Below are positions 13,395 to 19,083 of a stretch of DNA of 19,083 nucleotides, one piece after another. The position numbers were made by a program, and so were the translations under genes. The DNA lies in assembly GCA_003559755.1 (NCBI GenBank), contig PWKM01000170.1, positions 1 through 19,083 of the forward strand, read 5' to 3'. The notes under the pieces are model-generated. The model was not told where the DNA came from. It worked only from the letters and a program-made list of their open reading frames with translations, and did not search any database. The first letter of the stretch is position 1. Every line of letters begins with the position of its first letter. This DNA comes from Planctomycetota bacterium. GTDB taxonomy: Bacteria; Planctomycetota; PUPC01.

Positions 13395-13931
13395 TCAGAA
13401 TTCCCTCAGCCCATTCGCCTGTTCCCGCCGCAGCAGACTCTTTTTCACCCTCAACCCGGAGCCGAATCCGCCCAGCGAACCATCGGCCCGAATCACCCGG
13501 TGGCAGGGGATGATGATCGGGATCGGATTCGAGTTGAGCGCATTCCCGACGGCACGGGCGGCGCGGGGTCGCCCTATCGCTGCCGCCAGCTCGCCATATG
13601 AACGCCGCTCGCCGAATGGGATCTCGCTGCACCCACGCCAGACCGCGCATTGGAAGGGCGTACACGCAGGCAGATCGATCGGGACGTCAAACCGCCTGCG
13701 CTTCCCCTCGAAGTATTCACGAAGCTGATTACAGGCCCGGGCCAGATGTGCCAGGGCGTCGGAACCCGGACCTCGTGATTGCTCGCCATCGGCGCCTCCG
13801 ATCGCAACGAACTGAATCCGGCACAGCCCCCGGTTTGTCGCCCAAACGCGCAGGCAGATGTTGCCAATAGTGAGTAAGCAGGATACCGGTACGTCGGCTC
13901 GTTTCTTTCCGGTACTCATCAATCTTCCCAT
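13395..13931 (-). CDS. ogt: Methylated-DNA-[protein]-cysteine S-methyltransferase
   Basis: 178 residues. The C-terminal DNA-binding and active-site domain carries the invariant PCHRV motif (P142-V146, acceptor Cys143), preceded by NSNPIPIII, the AARAVGNAL recognition helix with its Arg finger (R126), and ERRSYGELAAAIG. TPFQCAVWRGCSEIPFGE (91-108) is the usual start of this domain. The protein removes O6-alkyl groups from guanine (or O4-methylthymine) in DNA by suicide transfer to Cys143. The N-terminal half is the usual poorly conserved RNase-H-like domain. Two ATG codons (13931 and 13919) are possible; AGAGGT 7-8 nt before the first favours it. It lies alone between the secreted protein (convergent) and the GH20-like gene (upstream on the same strand, 39 bp). 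Confidence 0.95.
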   Translation of the reverse strand: MGRLMSTGKKRADVPVSCLLTIGNICLRVWATNRGLCRIQFVAIGGADGEQSRGPGSDALAHLARACNQLREYFEGKRRRFDVPIDLPACTPFQCAVWRGCSEIPFGERRSYGELAAAIGRPRAARAVGNALNSNPIPIIIPCHRVIRADGSLGGFGSGLRVKKSLLRREQANGLREF

Positions 13932-13970
13932 GCGGCGGACCTCTGCAAAAGCGCCGGCCGGGGTTGGTGC

Positions 13971-15443
13971 TTACGCTTCGCCAGCCAGCCGGTTGAGGTG
14001 CCGCATGATTTCGTCATGCTCGCTGTGACCCAAGGGCGGTAGGGGGCACGTGCCCGAATACGCGGGGGTGTCGGTGTAGCGTGACCGGCACCACGCTGCC
14101 TGCAACGATTCGTGCAGGCCCTTCCAGTCGGGGGGCTGCCGCCGGCCTTCTGCCCCATACTGGTAGATCGTTTCGAGGAACTCCGCCGCCGTGGTCAGGT
14201 CCAGCAATCGTTCGTTGTTTCTTTTGGCAAGATCACGGGCCTCCTCGATGATGGACCGTGCCTGACGGACAACCTGGAGCCGCCGCCGACACTGGTCCTG
14301 ATCCGCCCGGCAGAAGGTGTCTGCCTCTCCCTTCTTTCCGCTGCGGGAATGTCCCCATACGGTCCGGTTATACTCTTCCCGCACCGGTGCGGATTCGTAG
14401 AGTTGTTCGACCGCCCATCCCACACGGCCGGCCATTTCATCGGGCAGCCCCCAGAATTCGGCGGCGAACGTCTCGGCGAAGTCGAGCGGCGGCAGCTCAT
14501 CCGAGCAGAACAGCCGGGCCGCCATCGCCAGCGGATATTCGATGGTTCCTGGCACGTACCGGTACGGGCACCACACGGTCACCACCATCCCGCTGACGAA
14601 CCCCTGGTCGCCGTCCTTTTCACGCCGGCTCAGCGCATGGCCCGAAAACCGCTGCAGGTTTTCGAAATTCTCCCGGCTCGACAGGACCCGGTTCCGGGCG
14701 AACTGGACCGCCGGGGCGCCGTAAACCTCGAACCCGTGTTCGATAAGAACGTCTAGCGATTCCGGCACATAGTCGCGAAGGTAATGCCAGTCGAAGATCA
14801 GTGCGTCCTTCGGCGTCCTGCGAAGCAGGGTTTCGTCTTTGTAGACGTGGTCGCCCCACATTGCCAGGCGGGCACCGAGTTCATCGATCGCCCCGTGGCA
14901 CCAGATGATGTGATCGGCGAACAGGTCGCTGGCGGACTGCTTCTCCAGCAGCTTTTTCGATGTCGGATGATGGCCGAAGTTGACCTCGTCGAGGCCGGCG
15001 TGAATGAGGCGCGGCTCGAAGATGTCGACCGTGTCGCGCAGCAGGTCCCGGAGCAGGTCCCGGGCGTCCGGTTCGAACACGCACATCCCGCTGAACTGGC
15101 CGGGGCCCTCCTCGATCTCGCGCAGATGGCGGTACTGGTCGAGCCGGGTGATGAAGTCGGTATGTCCCCAGCATTCGATCTCGGGCACGATTTCCAGGCC
15201 GAGGTCTTGCGCGGCCCGGCAGAACTCGCGCATCTCGTCCACGCTGAATGCGTGTTCGGTGGCGAGCTCGGGGTGCGACGGGAACCGGAGGGCGCAGCCC
15301 TGATCGTCGGTCAGGTGCAGGTGGAGCAGGTTGTAGCCCCAGTCCGCCAGGTGGGGCAGCAGGCCCCGATAATAGTCGTGCTGCTCGGTCAAACGGGCCA
15401 GGTCAAGCATAACGCCACGATGCTGGAATGCGGGGGCTGTCAT
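13971..15443 (-). CDS. Glycoside hydrolase family 20-like protein (beta-N-acetylhexosaminidase-like)
   Basis: 490 residues. The N-terminal TIM barrel starts with RGVMLDLARLTEQHDYYRGLL, continues LHLHLTDDQGCALRF (40-54), VPEIECWGHTDF (86-97, matching the PEID-PGH strand of GH20) and LIHAGLDEVNFG (146-157), in which D152/E153 fit the catalytic Asp-Glu pair of substrate-assisted GH20 enzymes. The C-terminal third is helical, with no known domain. No signal peptide is present, unlike most GH20 enzymes, and the extra N-terminal domain of secreted hexosaminidases is absent, so a cytosolic role on imported or recycled amino-sugar oligosaccharides is more likely. AGAAGGAGAA precedes the ATG. The neighbours do not reveal the substrate. 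Confidence 0.8.
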   Translation of the reverse strand: MTAPAFQHRGVMLDLARLTEQHDYYRGLLPHLADWGYNLLHLHLTDDQGCALRFPSHPELATEHAFSVDEMREFCRAAQDLGLEIVPEIECWGHTDFITRLDQYRHLREIEEGPGQFSGMCVFEPDARDLLRDLLRDTVDIFEPRLIHAGLDEVNFGHHPTSKKLLEKQSASDLFADHIIWCHGAIDELGARLAMWGDHVYKDETLLRRTPKDALIFDWHYLRDYVPESLDVLIEHGFEVYGAPAVQFARNRVLSSRENFENLQRFSGHALSRREKDGDQGFVSGMVVTVWCPYRYVPGTIEYPLAMAARLFCSDELPPLDFAETFAAEFWGLPDEMAGRVGWAVEQLYESAPVREEYNRTVWGHSRSGKKGEADTFCRADQDQCRRRLQVVRQARSIIEEARDLAKRNNERLLDLTTAAEFLETIYQYGAEGRRQPPDWKGLHESLQAAWCRSRYTDTPAYSGTCPLPPLGHSEHDEIMRHLNRLAGEA

Positions 15444-15574
15444 GGTCTTCTCCTTCTGTCAGCAAGTCGGTTCGTTCCGCGTCACGGCGCAGGGCAGGGC
15501 GGACGCAGGTCCCGCCCACGCAATTGTTTCATCGGCTCGGTAGTGTACAGGAGTTGGGGTCGGCGTGCCAGTGG

Positions 15575-17863
15575 TCAGTTCCGGGGCTTGACCACGTCGC
15601 CCTCCCGGATCCCCCCGGATTCGGTCTGTTCGAGGACGGTGGCGACGCAGAGGTCGCTCTCGGCCGCTGCGACTCGGACCCTTGCCACGTAGTCGCCGTC
15701 GCGATAGATCACCAACTCGTCGCCGATCGTCGCCTGCTCCGGTCGGCCCGTGCTGAACGCGACGGCGTTGTTGTCGGGATAGACCCCGATGACCAGCCAC
15801 GGCTCTGAGCTCTCGGTCGGCTCTCCCTGCCGGTAGTTCTCCCACCATTCTTCCCAGTTTCGGATGGCGGCCTCTCGCTCCTCCCGGTTCGCTCCCGGCT
15901 CAAAACCGAACGACTGCTTTGCATACTGACGCAACGTCCGTGAGGCCCGTCGTGCGACCATCTCACTCTCGTCTCGCAGTGCCTCGATGAAATGGGGGGC
16001 CAGCCCCTGCCCGATCATTGGGGCGAGCGCACCGAGCGCCTGGAACCGTTCGTACGGTTCTTTCGACTGAAGCTGCCGAAGCAGGGGGACGATCGAGGCC
16101 AGTTCGCTCCGCTCCGCCAGGGCGATCGACGCCTCGAGAGCCAGGGCATGGTCGTCCTTATGCGCCAGTGTGGTGAGGAACTTGCGGGCCGGCTCGGTGT
16201 CGAACTGACCCAACAGGCGGACCGCCCGAGCAGCATCGCCCCGGCTGCCGTGCTCGACCGTGGCGATCAGCGCCCCCACGGTGTCGAGTGCTCCGCCGTC
16301 ATAAAGGGGCAGATAACGGTAATAGACCTCGAGGCAGAGGATGTTGAGGGCGGTCACATAAACGCGGCCGCCGGTCCGAGCCCATTGGTTGTTCGGGACG
16401 TCCCAACTGCCGTCGGCGCAGCCGCCCTGGCGCTGCTGGCTGAGCAGTGCTTCCTTCATCTGGGGGTTCCATTGTGCCCATGCGTCGTCGCCGACCTGGA
16501 ACATGGCGAGGGTGGCGTGATACCAGTAGTAGATTGAGTGCCCTCGGTCGCGGAGCGTCATCCGGCCCCACTGTGGCGGATTCCCCAGGATGATCTCGGT
16601 CTGTCGTCGGGCCGTGCGTCGGTCGTTCGGGAACCCGAGGAACTGCTGGCTGAGCAGGCCCACCGCCACCATCCCTTCGCCCCTCGCTCCGGGGGCGGGA
16701 TTTTGGTTGGAGTAATAGACTTCGCCGCTGCGTTGAGTGACGCGGTCCAGGAAGTCGGCCAGAAGGAATAGTGTACGGGGAGGGACCTGGATGCCGGAGT
16801 TGTTGGCGGCTTTGAGTGCCATCACCTGCCAGCCGGTCACCGAGGTGTCGTATCGGCCGGTCTGGGCGTCCGTATAATCCCAGGCGCCCGACCTTTGCTG
16901 AGCGCGGGCGATAAAGGCGACGGCCTTCTTCACGGGCTGGCGGAGCCGCTGATCCCCGGTCATCACGTATAACTCGGCCAGGGCCAGCGTCGCGATCCCG
17001 TGGTTGTACATCATATAGTAGTTAGCTTGAGGGGGGTAATCGCCGATACGTCCGCTGTCGGTCTGATGCCCGAGAAGCCATTCGACGGCTTTCGCGACGT
17101 TCTCCCGGTATGGCCCGTCCCGCATGTGGGTGTGGTTGCTTCCCGCGAAGGCGAGCAGGGCGAGGCCGGTCAGGCCGGGGTCGAGCGGGACAGCGTGCAC
17201 GGAGGGGAAGTTGAACAATCCGCTCTCGCACTTGGCGTGTTGGTCTCGGCAGTGGCGAATGTATCGGGCATGATTCCAATTGCCTTCTGCGTTCTGGTGT
17301 CGAGCGAGCCAGTCGAGGCCGGCGGCGACGGCATTTTCGGTGTCCTCTCCACCCCCGTATTTTCCCAGGGCGTCCTCCCTGTCCTGGCCGCTCCGGCTCG
17401 AGTACAGGGCTTGTGGGCCTCCCGTGCCGCGGTCGGTGGCGATGACGGCGACCTGCTCGCTCTCCTGTTCCTCCTCGGCAGGCCCCGGCGGCTTTTCTAT
17501 GTCTGCGACGACCTCTGACGGCTCCCCGGATACGTCCGGCTCATCTACCTGCTCAACCTTGGTCTCTTCGTCCTCCGGCTCCTTGTCGATCTCTTGCTCG
17601 CCGATTATCTGGGCGATGTCCTCGAAGATATCGCGTTCGCGGGGCTCGACGATCTCGACGATGTCTGCCCGGACAGGGGCCATCTCGGATCGGTCCGAAC
17701 GGTGCAGCCAGATGATTGAACTGGCCAGCACCAGCATCGAGCCGACCAGGCCGGACGCCAGGAGAAGTGTGGCGAGTCGGAGCAGGGGATTCGGGGAAAC
17801 ACCGCGGGCCAACTGTCGGCGGATACCGCGATAATCCGTTTTGATCTGCTCTTGTCGAGCCAT
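15575..17863 (-). CDS. Membrane-anchored prenyltransferase/squalene-oxidase-repeat protein with HEAT repeats
   Basis: 762 residues. Order of parts: basic cytosolic N-terminus (1-27); one transmembrane helix (about 28-53, LLRLATLLLASGLVGSMLVL); a highly acidic linker (about 86-137, Glu/Asp/Pro rich); an alpha/alpha-toroid of prenyltransferase-like repeats (about 174-525) with repeat cores such as AEGNWNHA, RSGAWDYTD and CADGSWDVP; HEAT-like repeats (about 530-650); and a small beta-rich C-terminal domain (688-762, GVYPDNNAVAFS, GDELVIYRDGDYVARVRV) that resembles an SH3-like or FlgT-type barrel. The DxDD of squalene cyclases is absent, so a non-enzymatic or protein-binding role is likely. Similar architectures are abundant in Planctomycetota. 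The binding site is poor; the ATG is the only early start and has a promoter 30 bp upstream. Confidence 0.82.
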   Translation of the reverse strand: MARQEQIKTDYRGIRRQLARGVSPNPLLRLATLLLASGLVGSMLVLASSIIWLHRSDRSEMAPVRADIVEIVEPRERDIFEDIAQIIGEQEIDKEPEDEETKVEQVDEPDVSGEPSEVVADIEKPPGPAEEEQESEQVAVIATDRGTGGPQALYSSRSGQDREDALGKYGGGEDTENAVAAGLDWLARHQNAEGNWNHARYIRHCRDQHAKCESGLFNFPSVHAVPLDPGLTGLALLAFAGSNHTHMRDGPYRENVAKAVEWLLGHQTDSGRIGDYPPQANYYMMYNHGIATLALAELYVMTGDQRLRQPVKKAVAFIARAQQRSGAWDYTDAQTGRYDTSVTGWQVMALKAANNSGIQVPPRTLFLLADFLDRVTQRSGEVYYSNQNPAPGARGEGMVAVGLLSQQFLGFPNDRRTARRQTEIILGNPPQWGRMTLRDRGHSIYYWYHATLAMFQVGDDAWAQWNPQMKEALLSQQRQGGCADGSWDVPNNQWARTGGRVYVTALNILCLEVYYRYLPLYDGGALDTVGALIATVEHGSRGDAARAVRLLGQFDTEPARKFLTTLAHKDDHALALEASIALAERSELASIVPLLRQLQSKEPYERFQALGALAPMIGQGLAPHFIEALRDESEMVARRASRTLRQYAKQSFGFEPGANREEREAAIRNWEEWWENYRQGEPTESSEPWLVIGVYPDNNAVAFSTGRPEQATIGDELVIYRDGDYVARVRVAAAESDLCVATVLEQTESGGIREGDVVKPRN

Positions 17864-17901
17864 CTGGTTTGTCCAAAGCCGTACCGGTAGCTGTACTGCC
17901 T

Positions 17902-17929
17902 ATTTTACCGCACTCCGCGTCCGATACAA
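17902..17929 (-). promoter_or_regulatory. Promoter of the toroid/HEAT protein gene
   Basis: On the minus strand TTGTAT (17924-17929) and TAAAAT (17902-17907, 5 of 6) are separated by 16 bp. A start near 17895 leaves a leader of about 31 nt. The -35 is a weak match, so the site is less sure than the other promoters in the window. Confidence 0.5.
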
Positions 17930-17936
17930 ACTCTTA

Positions 17937-17950
17937 CTGCGGTCCCGCAG
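17937..17950 (-). terminator. Possible weak terminator after the amidohydrolase gene
   Basis: CTGCGG-TC-CCGCAG is a perfect 6+6 inverted repeat 36 bp downstream of the amidohydrolase stop. On the minus strand it is followed by TAAGAGTTTGT, a short and imperfect U-rich tail. It would separate the amidohydrolase transcript from the toroid/HEAT gene, which has its own promoter directly after. Confidence 0.35.
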
Positions 17951-17986
17951 CGAATCCCCGCATACGGGATGCAGGCCGACAGGTGT

Positions 17987-18817
17987 TTATCCGGCGCTGT
18001 CCCCGTCCATCAGGTCCGCCTTTATCTCGTAGCACCGCTCCGCCTCGTCCAGTATGGACATGTCCATCTCGCAGGTCAGGACCGCCTCGTGATTGTCCTC
18101 GATCACAGCAACCCGACCCAGGAACGGCATGGCAAATTGGGAGTGGCCGGCGGAGTTTAGAACCCCCTTGCTCCCCTTCCAGGTTCCAGCGGTATTACAG
18201 AAGACCACCGCCATTTCGTTCTCGAAAGCCCGAGCCGTGCAGCAGGAATCGATCAGAATCTGTTCAGACTTTGGTTCGTGCCGCTGCCCGGTCCCGGCAT
18301 CTTCCATCGCCCAACAGGACGCGCAGATGGCGATCTCTGCTTTCTGTCGAAACATCCCTCGGAACAGCTCGGGGAATGCGAGGTCCCAGCAGATGGCCAG
18401 GCCGACCCTGCCCAGGCGGGTGTCGGCAACCACCGCTCCATCGCCCGGAGTCACGTAGGGCTTCTCGGCAAGCCACAGGTTGACCTTGCGATAGCGGGCG
18501 AGCACCTCCCCGGAGCGGTCGATGTAGTAGGTCGTATTGTAGATGCGCCCGTCGTCCTCTTTCTCCTGCCAGGAGCCGGGGATCAGGTCAACGCTGTATT
18601 CAGTGGCCAGCCGCCGGAACGTACGCAGATTCCTCCCCTCTGTATCGGCGTAATCCTGCATGCCGACGCCCACCCCGGTGACGGCGTACTCGGGCAGAAC
18701 GACCAGCTCTGCACCCTCATCGGCGGCCTGGCGGATTCGCAATTCGGCACGTTCGACGTTGTCATCGATGGCGAACGGATTCACACCGAACTGAACGACG
18801 GCGATTCTCGAGTGCAT
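17987..18817 (-). CDS. Carbon-nitrogen hydrolase (nitrilase superfamily amidase)
   Basis: 276 residues from the ATG at 18817, the normal length of this family. The catalytic triad is complete: E43 (LVVLPEYAVTG), K111 (YRKVNLW) and C143 (GLAICWDLAFPELF). These enzymes hydrolyse C-N bonds of amides or carbamoyl groups in the cytosol; the substrate cannot be read here. The open frame extends to an ATG at 18928, but that 37-residue extension is not family-like, and the promoter at 18858-18886 lies inside it, so the shorter start is preferred. The binding site (GGGTG, 10 nt upstream) is weak. An inverted repeat over the -10 suggests repression. Cysteines are unusually many around 175-210 (ICASCW, DSCCTARAF). 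The gene is divergent from the partial gene at the right edge. Confidence 0.9.
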   Translation of the reverse strand: MHSRIAVVQFGVNPFAIDDNVERAELRIRQAADEGAELVVLPEYAVTGVGVGMQDYADTEGRNLRTFRRLATEYSVDLIPGSWQEKEDDGRIYNTTYYIDRSGEVLARYRKVNLWLAEKPYVTPGDGAVVADTRLGRVGLAICWDLAFPELFRGMFRQKAEIAICASCWAMEDAGTGQRHEPKSEQILIDSCCTARAFENEMAVVFCNTAGTWKGSKGVLNSAGHSQFAMPFLGRVAVIEDNHEAVLTCEMDMSILDEAERCYEIKADLMDGDSAG

Positions 18818-18844
18818 GTTGTATTCACCCGCAAAATTGGAAAT

Positions 18845-18864
18845 GTATACGTCCAACGTTATAC
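18845..18864. promoter_or_regulatory. Inverted repeat over the -10 box, candidate operator
   Basis: GTATACGT - CCA - ACGTTATAC: the 8-bp arms are perfectly complementary apart from one extra base in the right arm. The repeat contains the -10 hexamer and the expected start region of the amidohydrolase promoter, and lies 28 bp before its ATG. This is the usual place for a repressor site. The bound factor is unknown. Confidence 0.45.
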
Positions 18865-18886
18865 ACCAACTGGCCGCACACGACAA
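18858..18886 (-). promoter_or_regulatory. Promoter of the amidohydrolase gene
   Basis: On the minus strand TTGTCG (18881-18886, 4 of 6) and TATAAC (18858-18863, 5 of 6) are separated by exactly 17 bp. The expected start near 18851 gives a leader of about 34 nt before the ATG at 18817, and rules out the upstream ATG at 18928 as the main start. Confidence 0.65.
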
Positions 18887-18983
18887 CCCCGGTCCTGGGC
18901 ATCTCCTCGGCCCGACCCTTGCCCCCATTTGTGCTCTGCTTTAAACTGTGTGCGATTCGACCCCTGAGATTGAGGAGGCCCGG

Positions 18984-19083
18984 ATGCGAGTTCGCACCCC
19001 GCAATGCGTTCGACGATTCTGTAACAAAGTCCTGCCCCGGCTGCTCGAACACGCCGACGGCCGCCGGACGATGGAGACAGTCC
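18984..19083 (+). CDS. Unrecognised gene, 5' end only
   Basis: An open frame of 33 codons from an ATG at 18984 to the right edge, with GAGGAGG 8 nt upstream. The start reads MRVRTPQCVRRFCNKVLP, then LLEHADGRRTMETV: basic, with two cysteines, no hydrophobic signal. Too little is visible to assign a family. The good binding site and the divergent position opposite the amidohydrolase gene argue that it is real. A minus-strand frame across the same bases (18825-19052) lacks a binding site and is treated as a shadow. Confidence 0.55.
   Translation, partial: MRVRTPQCVRRFCNKVLPRLLEHADGRRTMETV

Noticed and set aside
15480..15530. GC inverted repeat (GGGCGG ... CCGCCC) upstream of the GH20-like gene
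   Set aside because: Six base pairs with a 9-nt loop and no U tract; common by chance in DNA of this composition.
1..19083. CRISPR arrays, insertion sequences, tRNA or rRNA genes, attachment sites
   Set aside because: No repeated spacer pattern, transposase, terminal repeats, or tRNA cloverleaf-like sequence was seen while reading the intergenic stretches.

Overview
The window is GC-rich, gene-dense chromosomal DNA with no mobile elements, CRISPR array, rRNA or tRNA that I can see. The gene mix points to an anaerobic or microaerophilic member of the Planctomycetota (perhaps Phycisphaerae-like) or a close relative in the PVC group. This is an inference. It rests on a rubrerythrin, a lone uroporphyrinogen-decarboxylase-like protein, a membrane-anchored prenyltransferase-repeat plus HEAT-repeat protein, carbohydrate enzymes without signal peptides, and a family of TTGACA/TAnnnT promoters.

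Left edge (1-523, minus): the start of a polyprenyl diphosphate synthase (ispA type) behind xseB. xseB is divergent from an unusual 654-residue malic enzyme. The divergent spacer holds back-to-back promoters, and a perfect 17-bp palindrome sits on the malic enzyme -10 box. The malic enzyme is followed at 15 bp by rubrerythrin, then a hairpin, then a UroD-like protein (to 4329). A probable 64-residue minus-strand protein lies at 4372-4566. Next come an (alpha/alpha)6-barrel sugar-epimerase-like protein (4701-6158) and an extended SDR sugar-nucleotide epimerase (6231-7193).

Middle (7221-12253): a minus-strand amidophosphoribosyltransferase (PurF) paralogue has lost the N-terminal glutaminase cysteine but keeps all four expected [4Fe-4S] cysteines. 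Divergent from it is a tight three-gene operon: a PAP2 phosphatase, an ArnT-like GT39/GT83 membrane glycosyltransferase, and a GT2 polyprenyl-phosphate sugar transferase. Together these look like a lipid-linked sugar module: charge the carrier, transfer the sugar outside the membrane, handle the polyprenyl or lipid phosphate.

Right part (12341-19083): a strong promoter drives a 35-residue, very basic protein (GTG start, too short for routine gene calling), followed by a secreted helical protein. On the minus strand are an Ogt/MGMT DNA repair protein, a GH20-like hydrolase, the 762-residue toroid/HEAT protein and a nitrilase-superfamily amidohydrolase. The amidohydrolase promoter carries an inverted repeat, which argues for a start 111 bp inside the longest open frame. 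The first 33 codons of an unrecognised plus-strand gene run off the right edge.

The best candidates for something undescribed are: (1) the malic enzyme built from a shortened first copy (no Rossmann domain) fused to a full second copy that lacks the catalytic tyrosine motif present in the first; (2) the PurF paralogue with a dead glutaminase but an intact cluster site; (3) the tiny basic protein with its own strong promoter.
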